Shown piece after piece: positions 37,002 to 51,000 of a stretch of DNA of 64,000 bases (the first letter of the stretch is position 1; each line of letters starts with the position of its first letter). The DNA is from Ulota crispa (Eukaryota > Streptophyta > Bryopsida > Orthotrichales > Orthotrichaceae): positions 25,229,419 through 25,293,418 of the forward strand of contig OY987243.1 in the NCBI GenBank assembly GCA_963920765.1, in the 5' to 3' direction. The position numbers and the translations under genes were made by a program. Under the pieces are notes generated by a model that saw only the letters and a program-made list of their open reading frames with translations, did no database searches and was not told where the DNA came from.

Positions 37002-37201
37002 NNNNNNNNNNNNNNNNNNNNNNNNNNNNNNNNNNNNNNNNNNNNNNNNNNNNNNNNNNNNNNNNNNNNNNNNNNNNNNNNNNNNNNNNNNNNNNNNNNN
37101 NNNNNNNNNNNNNNNNNNNNNNNNNNNNNNNNNNNNNNNNNNNNNNNNNNNNNNNNNNNNNNNNNNNNNNNNNNNNNNNNNNNNNNNNNNNNNNNNNNNN
37201 N
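37002..37201. other. Assembly gap of exactly 200 N
   Basis: The same round length as the first gap, so the true size is unknown. Frames spanning it are artefacts. Confidence 0.95.
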
Positions 37202-37369
37202 AATTGCTCAAACTACATAGACAAATGTACAACTAGTTTTACAAGCTTAGATTTATTGTACTTTTTCCTTGGAGCACTAGAGATATTGCTCCATGAATAG
37301 AATCCAAACCACAAGGGTCAATAAATCCATCTTCAAGAACACAAATCCTCCATTTATCCTCTGAATAGG

Positions 37370-37455
37370 CAATTATCAACCCATCCAATCACACCACCCA
37401 ATTATCAATCCACCCAATCACACCATCCAATTACCAACCCACCCAATCAAGCCAC
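37370..37455. repeat. Three-copy tandem repeat, about 28 bp
   Basis: Units of CAATTATCAACCCATCCAAT followed by CACACCAC, repeated three times with a few substitutions. Confidence 0.8.
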
Positions 37456-37816
37456 TCTTCAAACTACTGTACAAAATTGTTGGCAATTACATTAATTAGT
37501 GACCATGAGTGACCAATTCCAATCACATCATAATCATTTCCAATACACAAGAAACTCATAATTTAAATCTTTCAATTATTATATTGTAAAATCAATAATT
37601 GTCTACAATAGAGTTTTTTTTATTGCTATTGCCAATTTATTGTTAATGACCAGTTTCAACCAAGTCAAATGGACTTCAACCTATTAAATGACAAGGATGA
37701 TTTCTAATGTAGCATGTAAATCATCAAAAGTTCCATTGGCATGCTATTTCATAACGTATGTGTTAAAAATATAACCATATAATAAAAGCAACAAGATTCA
37801 AAGCTATTCAAAGCTC

Positions 37817-38762
37817 TTACCTCTTCAAGCTCGTCAAGTTCTTGAACCATTGAGCCAATTCTTCTACCTCTTCATCATTAGGATGTGGACATCCCAACAA
37901 CTTATAGAGTTCACCTCTTGCCCTTGTTGTTATGGGACCTTGACAATCACAAAGGTTTTTAGCTACAATTTGTTGAAACCCATTTGGTTTATAGTTACAC
38001 CACTCTTTCATAAAAGAGTCATGAGCACTTGTATCATCACTTACATTGAATAATGCAAGGATAGACTAATCATGACCTCATTAGTAGGATACAAGGTGGC
38101 AACTTTTGATGTTCCCGAGAAAAACTTTGTCACAATACTAGTGAAATTCTTTTGCTAAAATTAACCATCACAAATTGAGTTAAAACTGACTTTAGAATTA
38201 TTATTAGAGAGGTAATTGAAACTACTTAAAATTACATAATTAGATGAAACCACCCTCAAAACATTACAAATCTAATTACTTCAAAATTAGTTAGGAATTG
38301 ATTACCATCATTAGTTTTAGTTCAGAAATTTAGTTCAACATTACTTCAAAATCATTTATAAAGTAGATTTATAAATAAATTACTAAATTGAGTTTATGAA
38401 ACTTGGAATTCTTAACTACTTAGTTTCAAACAAGTTAACATCACAAAATTAGTTGAAAATAAATACTAATTGTTAATACTATTATATATGAAAACATTGC
38501 CAATCTAATCTAGTAAGATTTTAATTAAATTATTTTAATATCTAAATTTCAAGATCATTGGTTATAGAAAAGAGTTTACTTTGACAAGTTTTTCTAAGCA
38601 ACATGGGAGTTTGTCCTTAAGCTTCTCTAATGCAACCTCAAGAGAAGAAGTTAGTGATTTTACTTGCTTTCTCAAGTTTTTAACTTCTTTTTGCAAGTAC
38701 AAATAATGTAACCTCTCTCTTGCATTAAGAGGTGCATTGTATATATTTGAAGGAGGTACCAA
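37817..38762 (-). pseudogene. Decayed coding remnants, minus strand
   Basis: Two minus-strand frames, 38562-38762 and 37817-38011, have protein-like composition. The first is rich in heptad-like leucine/lysine (LQKEVKNLRKQVKSLTSSLE) and could form a coiled coil. The second contains CQGPITTRARGELYKLLG and PNDEEVEELAQW. They may be exons or fragments of one decayed element gene together with 39440-39780. No family can be named with confidence. Confidence 0.3.
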
Positions 38763-39439
38763 TACATCTTGAGCTTCAGCTGGTGTGTTGGTTTGCTAAG
38801 CAGGCCTAATTGGCTCTCTAGGCGGTGTGTGAGCAATTGAAAGTTGCTTTTTGATAGGTTGCTAGTATCTTTTTACCTCTTCTAAAATTGAGATTGCAGC
38901 ATATTGTGAATGGGAACTTGGTGCACCATGTCTATGTGAATGGGAAGGACCAATAGGTCTATGTGAATAAAAGGGCAGTTTGCGTGTTGGATATCTTGCC
39001 AATGCCTTTATTCTTGTTGAAGAGGTTTAAACAAGCTTGCTTTGCTTCAAATGGAGTTGCTTGACTTAATATAGGAGCCACTTTGGTATGCAAATACAAA
39101 AACATAACCTCAAAAATAAAGAAAAAAACAAAGAAGAAAGATATGTTTGTAACAATTCAAAAACAAAATTGCTTAATTTCAAACCTTCAAAAGTTAGAAA
39201 CCATAACTAGCATGATTTACATAATAATCTAGTATCCTTCATTGTAGAAAGCATTGATCAGCCACTACATGACGAAAAAGGCATACCACTTCACTTGTTC
39301 AAAGTGATCCACCTTGATTCTCCAATGTCTGTATTTACTTACCACAAGCAACTGATATACTAGATTTAAATACAATAACTATGCAAGTAAATACATTATG
39401 TAAACAAATTACTTGCATGATGGACCTATGTTCAAAGGC

Positions 39440-39780
39440 GGCAAAATTGGCTTGTGAATAAAACTAATCCACCTTCTCATGCCTAGAATGCAAAAATGTG
39501 CAAAGCAAACTTCTACTTCAAGTTGCATAAGTCAATCATCAAGCTCTTGTAGAATATGTGCATAAGGGCTTTTAGCAGCAATGTCCATAATGATGCCAAT
39601 AAACATTTTGAAGATCCCCAAATCACTTTGGTGTAAAATGTCCACAAATAATGCTTTATAGGGATTTCCCATGGCTGTCATCCCATTGATGAAGCCCCAT
39701 AAAAAATACCGACACACACAAATAAAAAATTTGCATAAATGTTTATCCAGGTGTGATTTAATATGATGAACCAAATGCAT
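39440..39780 (-). pseudogene. Transposase-like fragment
   Basis: The minus-strand frame reads GNPYKALFVDILHQSDLGIF and then ILQELDD before a TGA stop at about 39532. The same frame continues as LMQLEVEVCFAHF and RRWISFIHKP. The DILHQ-x-DLG pattern followed by an ELDD motif resembles Plavaka-type (CACTA-related) transposases as I remember them. The family is not proven. No terminal repeats were linked to it, and the in-frame stop means it is not functional. Confidence 0.35.
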
Positions 39781-42423
39781 TTCCGTTTTCTACATTATTT
39801 AGTATTTCAAATTACTAAAGGGTTTATAAAACAGAGCTCTTGATTATGCCAACTTAAAAGCATTCAACTTATAATTCAATAATGTAAGGGATATTTTTAT
39901 CTTCAGAGCATACAAAGACCACTTCTTTGAAATGGAATATAATTCATTTTTTGGTAAATCTTGCATCTTTTTGGAAATCTTTTTCATGATTTGTTTAGTT
40001 TGAGGTTTAAATGTTTTGTTCACATTTTGAGGTGTTTTGTAGGGCAAAGGCATAAGCTGCATGAGAGTTTGCAAAAGTTTGTATCATATGTTGATGTAAC
40101 TTGCACACACAATACGTAAGAATATAAATCTAAAATGAGATTTACAATATATATTTATGTATGTTTATGAATTATTGGAATATTTGAGATATCAAATAAC
40201 ATCACAAAAAAACAACACAAACGGTGAACAAAATGAAAGCTCACATTGCAACCTTTAGGATGGTTGCAACTATATGTGTACAATAATGGTTAATCAAGTT
40301 GCAATATGCCCAATGGATCAATCAATGTAAGCCCTTGATACATGTCAAAATTATCATGAAACTATCAAAATCCAAACTAGAAACGCGTCCAACACTACTT
40401 TCTTGCTATATTGGTTCAACTTTTGGGCAAGGTCCCATTTTGAAATAAGTGATCTATAACTTGCAATTGTAAGTGATGCCCATAAAATTTGCAAGTATTT
40501 TTGCTAAAACTTTAGTTGTCTATAATGTAACGGCCCTCAATTGCTTGCACGTCATGAGATAAATTTAAGTTAATGTCTATTTTTTTGTATCAACTGATTT
40601 TGATTTTAGAATTTCATGTTATGGAGATAATTTGGTGAACAACTAAACATGTATCAAAAGTAACTATTGGCAAGGTTGCTAGTAGAACATGTCCATCATT
40701 TGCTTGTTTTTTGCAAAAGATGTTTGCTATGAATATCACCAATGGATATTGAATCACTCTCATGTTATTGAAAAGGCTTGTCTAATCACTGTAGAACATG
40801 AGAGGAGCCACCACACTTCCTTCACATCCCATATGCTTCTACCAATCTATCAACCACATGCTTCTAAAATTGTTGAAATTATTTTGGAATTATACATGAC
40901 ATTTCATATGTTTAGGTATTTACGTATCTAACAAGTAGTTAGCCCTTAAACACCACAATTTGTAAGAATACACTAAGAAAGCAAGCCAGCCCTGACATTC
41001 AAAATATAAACAATAACCTTCTTTTACACTCCACCAAGTTGAGAGATTTTATGTCTTAAATAAATGTATGAATTAATAAAATTGAAGACAGATAAGGTTT
41101 TTTGATAATTCTTAATCATTTTCAATAAAATGGAATGTGAATTTATACATAATAGATGCATAATTGTGTTTTCCAACTAGGTCTATTTGCTAAATTTTGA
41201 AGCAAGTATGGTTGAGAATGAAACTGATTACAAAGCCTTATGTCAATGCGTACATGCAAGGCATGCAAGGCATGCAAACTTAATTAGAGTTTGGAATTGA
41301 GCTAAATGAAGACAATTACATAATGATGGACAAGGTTACTATGAAGGTTAGGTGATGCTCGCTTGTGAGGTTATTTAGGTGCAACTTGCAACTTGTACTC
41401 AATTTTTGTTAATCAATTTGTGTTTTGTATTGCAAGTGGTAAATGGAGGATTCAAACATATGAGTTTAGCTTCACATATCCTTTTGGAAGTGATGCAATG
41501 TATGGTGCAATTGCACGTGCAATAATTGGAGAGTGCTATGATTTGCATGGTGTTGTCAAAATTACAAAAGAGTAGGATGGATTCTTCTTGTGCACAGTTA
41601 GTTTTTGCATGACACCTTTTTAATTTTAATTTTTGAGGCCTTTTCTATCAAAAATTGTATTTTGATTTCAATTTTGCAAGTGGAGCTAGAGCTTTCAATC
41701 CATGTTTACATATCAAGAATGGTCTACGGCACAAGTTGAGCCGCTAAAAGTATGCAACATAAAAATCAAATCAAGAATTGAGTTTTGATAGGTGGCTTGT
41801 TTGAATTGTTTATTATGCTCCATTTGGGCCAACATTCCATGTAATAGGGAGTATTCTCCAAGAAGAAAGATGAATTTTATAAGGCAGTACTCTCTAGGAA
41901 GAGGGATGAGAATCTTACATAAAAATTACATGGTTTTATTTTGCACACTTCTAACAATTCATATTTGCAATGACTTAAATCTTTGGATTTGTAATTGTTT
42001 TCAATTAGAGATAGCAATTTTGGGGAAGAAGTTTACCCTCTTGGACATGTCTACAGCAAGATCACAAATGAAGACGTCCAAAGCAAAGTTAACTAAAGAA
42101 TCTCCAAACATAACAAGAATTTGCTTAATTGACAAGATTGCAAATGATGAACTTGAATTTGATAATTGAAAATCCTCACTTCACTGCTTATTTCAAATGG
42201 TATGTATGGTTTCTTTCATGAGGTATGCAATCTCTATTTGACAGTCTTTGATAATTTTGATGTTCAATTATTCAATGTGGTTGTGCTTCAACTCTCTTTT
42301 GAGCTAAAATTGTATATTGGTAAATCCAACAATTTGATTGAGGTCTAAATATAAGTATCTTTTGAATGTCTTTCTAACTTCAGGCTTGACATCAATAAAG
42401 GAATTGAACCTAGTTCACAAGAA

Positions 42424-42489
42424 TTAGCGTTGAAGTTTAGATTAGCTAAAACTAGTATTGAAGCTTAGATTAGCTAAAACTAGCGTTGG
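42424..42489. repeat. Two-copy tandem repeat, about 33 bp
   Basis: GTTGAAGTTTAGATTAGCTA and ATTGAAGCTTAGATTAGCTA begin consecutive units that both end AAAACTAG. Confidence 0.75.
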
Positions 42490-42664
42490 CGCAAACACTA
42501 GTATTGCTCCAAAACATTTCAATGTATCATATATAACTTTAGAAATTGGACATGAAATGTATACACGCGTATTTGACTCTCTTCTTCTTCTTGATAGAAA
42601 TATGGAATATTTTGTCAACAAATGTTGCATTGGCATGTATCTTAAATACAATATATCACTACTT

Positions 42665-42775
42665 TTGATGTAATATTGTTTCATTATTTTTGGTTTGATA
42701 TTGTTTCACTATTTTTGTCTCATATTGTTTCACTATTTTTGGTGTGATATTGTTTTGCTACTTTTGAGGTGTTAT
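42665..42775. repeat. Four-copy tandem repeat, about 28 bp
   Basis: Repeated units of ATATTGTTTCACTATTTTTG with variable GTNTG spacers. Isolated related words recur near 42905. Confidence 0.75.
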
Positions 42776-45090
42776 TGTTAAAATGAAGCAACATGAAAAA
42801 CTCAATAACATTGAATGTGACTTTGTTACTATATTTCAATAACTAGCATTGGGGTACTCAATCAATAGATGATGTTGCATTGACCTGTAACCTACATAGA
42901 TTGTATCACTACTTTTGGTGTGGTGTTGTTTGAATAAAAGAACAATAAAAGATTGGATAACATTGGAAGTGGCATTGTTTCAATGATGGTATAAGCAAAT
43001 AATGAATAACATTGTCCAACAGCTAATTCATGATGTTGAAATACTAAATATCAAAAAATTATTTAAATAATAAATTTTAGGGGTACTGAAAAATTAGTAA
43101 GGTGCAATATCATAATAATGTTGCTACTTTACAAAACATATCAAGATTACATTATGATTTCTTTGTTATTGGTAGGTGAACTCTACTTGAAATCATTATT
43201 TGAAGCAAAAGCAGATTCATTTTTGTGAATGTGGATTTGAAATTGAAGCTAAATGCTTTTTTAATTGGAGGTATTTAATTCAATCAAATGAAACTTGTGA
43301 TGTTGTCTCTGCTATTTGAATTTTGGCTTTGTGCATGTCTCTGCTCCTAAGATTGAGTTGTATTGGTCATGATACTATGCTGCTTTAGTGTTTGAGTTAT
43401 AAAACATTGTTTAGTTGCCATGATATGCTTCAATGTATTATTGAATGTGTATATTCTCATGGTTCTATGTCTACAATAATTATTTGTTTGTGCACTTGCT
43501 CTATAATTGAAACCTTTCAAATTTTTGGTATTTAGATCTTTTGTGTTTTTTTCTATTTACTTTGAACACAACCCATAAACCTCAAAATTAGAAGTCCATA
43601 AAAATTCAATACAACCTTTACCCACCTTTGCCAATTTGAAAAATAACCTTGTATTCTTGAATCACTTTATTCAAACAACCATGCTTTGGATGAAAACTTG
43701 TTGTAAGTGCATAACAAACAATAAGTAGTATGCAAATCTCCTCACCAATTTGTTTCCATAACCATGATATATTGACTCAATATTGCTTTAAATGATTAAT
43801 GGACTGATACCAAAACAAATCTACTCAAGTGCCATTTCAATGTTATCTTTGATACTTTTTAAATTTGATCTTTCATTGTTATGAATCAAACTAAATAATA
43901 CTAAAGTAGTTCCTTTCCATGTCAATCCATCAATAAAATGCACCAAGGGTAGCACCAAACATAACATGACCATGCTTGCTCAAAGTTTGTAAACACACAA
44001 AAATTGTAAAAGGACAAGAGCGCCATTATTTTTACTCAAAGTCCTAAGTTTGGTTCATGAAGAAGAAATGCAAATGTTCCTTAAATAGATATTGGTTGAT
44101 CACCCATCAACTTATATGGAATATGTTGAAACTTTGACACTCAATCACGCCATTTACACTTGATTGAGTCCACCACTAAGGCACAAGGACACATCAATAA
44201 GAGTCTATAATACAACCAAATTTTTATTTTTTTTATTTTTTTCATTCCATGTTTATTGTAGCTCTCTTCTCTAACCAACGTTCAAAATAATTATAATAAC
44301 ATATAAGAAAGATCTATTACTAAATTCATCTATATCATTAAAAATAAAAAATAACCAAAAAACAACCTAATAAACACAAAACGAAAACATTTGAGCTTGG
44401 AATAGATACAAATCAGCATATTAACTTCAGAAATGGAAGAATACATTCATAGATCCAACCAACAAATAACTTCAATTTTTTTCCTAAATTTCAAAAACCT
44501 CTACCAACCTCCCAAAATTCTAGGAAGACGAACAGTAATAATATAAGCAAAAAAGAGGTAAAAAGGGAATCTTTCGAGAGAGGTAAAACAAGAAAAAGGT
44601 AAAGAACAAAATTACGATTGAGTCCATCAGAACTATTGTGCACACAACACCAAAAGCGATGTTAACAAAAGTTTATGAAGCAACTCCAGAACCAAAACTC
44701 TCAAACTCCAATCAAACAGATCTGAAAACTCATACTTAAAAATACCACCCCAATAAAAAAACAAAAAACAAAAAAAGAAACTGAAAAGTAAATCAATCCG
44801 ACAAAAAGCGCCAAACGACAATCAAGTGAACGAAGGCTATCACCACTTCTGAACAACGTCGGGCAAAAGCTGAGCATACCGTACTAGATTCCATTCTCAA
44901 TATACAAAAAAGGTACTTTCAACTCATAAATGAAGCGTCCTACGGGTCTAAATGGGAAATGCTAAGCAGTCGGAATACTGAAACTCAGAATTGTTCAATC
45001 TACTCCCTCAAAATGGAAAGAAAAAAGGCAAAATATATATAGAGAGAGAGAATTGTCAAGGAAAAAAAACCCACCATACCAAAGAACGTT

Positions 45091-48000
45091 TCAACGATTG
45101 GGGCCAAAATTGGATCCGTTGAGGTGCCAAGGAGACGGGTGGTGAGGCCTACAGTCCTGGGGTCTAAAGGGAGGGAGGTGCGAGGGAGGGGCAGGTTGCC
45201 AATACCGGTTGGTAGGAGCATGAGCTAAGAAGGATGGCAACGGAGGGGGTGGCGGTAGTGTCGAAACCGGGGCAGCCGGTCGCCACAAAGGAGGCTCAGG
45301 CAATCGCTGCTGCTGCTGCTGTTGCTGAGGGTGCTGGAAACCCACGGTGGCATTCCAATTACTGGACACACTTCCTTGCACCGAATGCGCATTAGCAATA
45401 TTACGATGGTTGACAGGAGCGTTGATTATTCCGTGCGGTGGCCAGTTGAAGGACGCTGGTGGTGCTGCTGTAGTAGTTGTAGGCGCCACGTCATCGACAA
45501 CGTGATCAGGCAGAGCTGGTCCATTCACATTGTGACTCACAACGGGCGGAGGTGGTCTCCCTCGTCCAAGATGAAGCGAATCAAACTGTAGTTTACCAGT
45601 AGTGGTGTGCATAAGAGTGTTCAAAGGAGCCCAAGTGTAGGGCGCATTAGGCGACTTTTGAAAGCTACCATTATATGCTGATGGAACGAACTCCTGCCCC
45701 GGCGGCATACTACCAGGAGGCGGTGGCGGCGGCGGAGGCGGTGGAGGCAGTAGATTGCTGCTGTTGTTTGCTTGTTCCAGCGGCGATGTTGCTGCGGAGG
45801 GTGGTGGTGGTGGTGGCGGCGGTGGTGGCGGCATCGGCAGAGCCCAGTCAGGATGCAGAACATCCCAATTGGGCGCTGGCGCTGGCGCTGCTGCTGTCTT
45901 GGTATCCTCGACGACTCTCATCGGCTCTGCATTGGTTTCTGAAAACGGGTGATGATTACCAGCAGATGTGGACAGCGGTTGGCCACCTTGAAAATTACCT
46001 GTATTGACAATCTCCTCTCGGGGCTGCTGCTGCTGCTGCATTGAAGCTGGAATCTGTACAGGAACACACGCAAACCAACGGTGAGCCACAGGCACGCATT
46101 CGCTTCACCATTCAAAGTCGTTTGTTTCCTACTCCCCTCTGTCCCTCTAAAAACGTCCAAAAAGCTTCCTAGCAAAGGATTAATTGTATTTTTAGTCGTT
46201 GTGCTAGTGAAACATGCATTCTAGAATCAATATACCATCTACCAAATGTATGCAAAATCTCCAGCTTTGATGTCGCCGTTTGGGCACCCAAATTCCATGC
46301 AAGAAGTACCATATTTGTGCATGATGTCAGCTCCTCATTATTGATGATTTAGAGATTAGTAGCAATGGTACCTCAAGCTTGCTAGGAGAGGAATGCTCTC
46401 TGATTGCTTAACTTGCCCCCGTGAGATCATTGAACATGGCAAACGCTTTCTCAGCGTTTGCAATTAGCAAAAGGGAGAGATTTTTAGTGGTACAAGAAAT
46501 GTGTCTGATTTGGAGCTTTTTAGAGGGACAGAGGGAGTACTTGCTAAGCGCGGAGGGTGTTTAGAAGAGAGAAAACATGCAGATCACCACGAAGGGGAAC
46601 ACTTACATTTGTAACATTTGCTGGCTGACTCGTGGTTTCTCGCGGTGCACCTCCGTTTTCCATGCCCAAAAGTGCAGAGAGACCTGCCAAGCCGCTATCT
46701 CCTCTCTGCTGTGCAGCAAGCTGCGACACCAGGTGTGGGTTGCTAAGAAGAAGCGCGAGTAGGTTGGGGTCGTGACCAGGGGCTGCGTTCTCGCTCTGCT
46801 GCTGTGCTGCAGGTACATTTGTGCTTGCGACGGGTGGCTCAGAAAGAATCTTGGCATTACCGTTCGTCGAGGGAGTAGACTCTACACCGTGATTGACAAC
46901 AGCGATAGGAGAACTTGCTTTACCCGAAGCGCACTCCAAGACCTCGACTGGTATTTCAGGAGTCAGAGTGTCGTCGTAAACAGGTTCTTCGTCCCACAGA
47001 TCTTTGGGATTGTCAGGGACAGGAAACACGACAGAGTAGATCTCTTCTTCCTCTCGTTTCACACGAGCAGCCTGAAATCCAAGCTCTTTACTAGCGTCTC
47101 CAGCCACAACGCCCCACGCAGGATTCAGATTAAAAGCTGCACACATGGAAAAGGCTTATATTTCATATCTACCTGGGCCGTCCAGGTCTTAAACTGTACA
47201 TTCATTTCGTCTCGGCTTGCAAAGGAATATTAAAACAAAAATTTGGAAAAGATATGTAATTATGAACCAACGAACATTTCCATTTACCAAGAAGGCAATC
47301 TTCGACCACAAAACCATCCATCAACTAACACGCCCACAGCATCCTACTAGATTGCAACTACCAATATTAACAAAATTGAAACGACAAAATCCAAATGAGT
47401 GAAGGCATTGATTGCAAAAACGCCAGGAATTGAACCCTTGAAAGCACAAACCTGACGGTACAACCCAAGGAACGGAGTGAGCTTCACTGCCTTTGCCAGA
47501 CACATTCCCAGGAGCTGAAACGTCACGACCTCGACTTTCCTCTGGGGCATGCTCCATCAACGAATCCGTGGCTGGTGATACATTCACTGGGTCCTCAGGT
47601 GATACATTCGTTGAGTCATTTACGACATTGATATCTTCCGCTATATCAGGTACTATGTCCATAGGCTTTGCAGATAGAGCAACAGCGATTGAGGGAGACA
47701 AAGGGTTTCTGTCAACATCATCCAGCTCAATACTCGTAGCTTGACCCAGGTTGGAGCCACTCCCTGGAAGAGCGGCATGATGCAAATGAGCAGTACTTTC
47801 TGCTCCTTCCTCGAGAGTATCCACATAAACAGGACTTGTTTGTGTGTTAATAGCTTGCTCTAACTCAGCAACGTTAGCTTCACTAGCCTGTTCAGCCAGC
47901 AGTGAATCAAAAGTCTTGTCATCTAGGATCTGTCTAGGAGTAGAAGTGACATCGACATTAGATGTCGTAGGTCGAGGAAGAGGAACCCCACCCCCAATCT

Positions 48001-51000
48001 GAGTAGGTCTATCCCCTCCATCCATACTCGCATACCTGTCCAGCGACCAGCCATCACCAACAGGTGAGGGTTTACCTCTACTGCTATATAGATCTGGTGT
48101 GCTCACAGACTTGTTACCACTAGTACCAGCTGTTGGTAGTTGCATCAAGCGGGCACGCAATTTGGCTTTCCGAATCTCATCGGCTGAAAGGGGACGTGAG
48201 GTTTTGCCTACTTCTATGACAGGACGTCTTGCAGTGGGTTCTCTCCAACGATTGCCATTTCCCAAATCCTCCACAGGTAGCAACTTTCGCCTTCCCTTAT
48301 GCTCTGATCGAGTACAAGTTAAGGGGATTTTCATAGATGTTAATAACTACTAGCGGTGAAAAAAGAATAAGAACACATAAACCCATAAAGATCTCAAAAG
48401 ATGAGAAATAGGAAACAGGAACCCATTTCACTGTAAAAACTTGCAAAGGCATCATAACCAAGAACTTCTAGCAGCCTAAACGACTCAGATTCAGGAAATC
48501 TGCAACTGTTATACAGGAATCAAGATTAAGAAGTTTTCAAAGTATGGTAAACAATAACACAGCAACTAAACACGTGTCCTGTTATACGTAGAAATATATA
48601 TATGCGAAAACAGAAGGATACGATCACCCAGTAAATGTTTTCTTGACACTGGTGTTGCAATGTTTGCAGCATCTGAAACAGGAAAGGTACTGGAGCTCCT
48701 AACAGTACTCTTTGCAGCAGCCACTGTCGCAGTACCCTTCGACTCATCATCCGCTCTACAAAACAGTTACTCGTTGAAATCATTAAAGTCTAAAACCAAC
48801 ATATGGCTGGATGTTTTACATCTAACCAGCAAGAAACTCCAGTCTTGTAATAAATATTCCAAAAACATAAAAGCAGACGGGACAACGAAGAATTTGCTAC
48901 CTTAGTACAAGAGCAAACTTGCTCATCTCTAGCTTGGCGACTAGCAAATAAATCTTATAGTATATGCAGAGCAAGACGTACAACCTGGCCAAGATAGACA
49001 GATATTGCACATGAAGAAAAATACCTATCCTTCAGCGCTTGTGCTGACGTTACTTGAGTGCAGGATGAAATACTTGACACAGTAATATTCACTCCAACCT
49101 GCCAAAAATTAGCACTGATCAGTTGCAGGTTCACTTTACAGACACTCAAGAAAATGCACAAAGACTCAACGCTTGAACATACAGACATGCAGAATGAAGA
49201 AGTAGTGTTGATCATAATGAAACATGTTGAACTGATCCTACAATTAAAATAAGGCCTTCGCAAAAATGTCTTGTCTTCAACATATAAAACGTTTAAAAAA
49301 TCAACTCTATCAAAATAGATAGAACATTGAATCCCAGAACGTTGTCTGAATCACATGTCTTGCTTAGCAAACCTCAAAATGTAAACTGCACATTTTACAC
49401 TCTGAAGCTCTCCTAAATTTCTGACTTCAGTGAGCACTGTGCAAAAAGACCCGCGAGCAACGTTGTTTAAAAACTTGCCGAAAATCACTTACATCCATTG
49501 CCTGAGTAGCGCCGATTTCATCCCCCGCCGCAATTTCTGAAAGACGAGGTTTGATATCAGCTTGATATTGGGGAACTCCCTTGCGTGGGGCAGTTTTCCG
49601 AAAATTGCGCTGCACTGCTGCTAATGCTTTTACCTTTGAGGCACTGTAATTTGCTAAGTCCTTGACCATCGTCTTTGACTTGGTATCAGACTTAGGTTTA
49701 GCAATATGTCCGCCAGTAGCAGCATGTGTCAATCCAGATGACTTCATTGCCTCTCCTGGCAGAAGTGCTCTAATTGAGGTCCGCGCTGAATCAGACTGAC
49801 CCTTCACCGACTCCACTGTAGTAAAGAGACGAGGGCATTTGCCTCAGATTTCTGTAATGCGCCTTCAACTAACAAAGGGACGATTCAACCAGCAATAAAG
49901 CACTTGTCAACACTTTTAAGCATCGAGAATATGAGCTACAAGTAACAGTACAAACCTGTTTTTTTCCTCGCAAGACCTCCTTCAATCTTCTTCACAATCG
50001 ACCCAGGATCCCTGCAAGCCAAAGATGCAAAACATTGAATTGACAAATGAACTTCCGCAGTTAAAATGAGTGAGTAAATACAGTCGTCGAATTTAGATAT
50101 GATCTAGAAACATTGAGAACTGATGAAACAATATTAGTTAATGTGCATGTATTGGCATCGACTAATATAACCAAGTGGAAGCCTTGCTTCGACGCAATAG
50201 CGATCCATGTACCTCTGCCTCTTCTGAACTCTTTGCGGAACGTCCAGACTGTCTGCAAAACAATAGTGACTGATGTCAATGTAGTACGTGAAGTAAAATG
50301 GCTTAAGTAAAGTATAAATATTCGTTCAATTCACAACAACAAAATTCTGATGTAGTGAATACGTAACAGAACGCGATGGAATTGCATCGAACAAGAAAAT
50401 ACTAAAAAAGAGACCAATAAAAAGCTCTGCATAATAGAACTACGCAACCGAGGCCAACTCAGGCACTTCTAGAAGTCAACCTATCGAGGAGTAAAAAATC
50501 TCCACAGGGCAAACGCATCCACACTTTAATCAACCTATACAAGGCGCACATGATAACACCAGGTTGTATACCTTTCGTGGCAGGTCCCGGCCCAGGAGAG
50601 TCCACGAGAGCTCCACTCTCATCCTTGTTCCTGAAGATATTGCTCCATTTCGACATAAGAATGCGAGCAGAATTTGAGACATCTGACGCCCAGAGCAATA
50701 GCAGGATCACACACAAAGAATTCCGTAAGTCCTCAAAACTTTGACATGCAAGAAGTACAAGACGGCCAATATTCAGTACAGTGCATGATGATTAAGATTT
50801 CCAGATAGCAGGGAAACCGAGGGAAAAGTCACAGAACTAGGAAACACTCGCCTTGTACAAAGTAGAAACGGAGTTTATTAACAGGTTGCAATAGTGCCGA
50901 TACTTGGAGGGGGACAGCACAGCTCATAGGTAAATGGGATAAAACCTGCAAATAATTGTCACCTTAAAACTTGCTCCCAAACTAGAGGCATTAAGTAATG

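Larger units (their letters stand above)
40081..45090. other. Intergenic, no gene supported
   Basis: AT-rich DNA. Frames at 41393-41575, 41792-42169 and 42458-42673 (plus) have somewhat protein-like composition but no recognisable motif, so they are not called. A degenerate TTAGCCCTTAAACACC at 40939 may be a decayed TTAA-type end. The last 500 bp probably include the LD 3' untranslated region. Confidence 0.45.

Noticed and set aside
41393-42673. Cluster of plus-strand frames as a possible multi-exon gene
   Set aside because: The frames could not be joined with consistent splice sites into a recognisable protein, and no family motif is visible.
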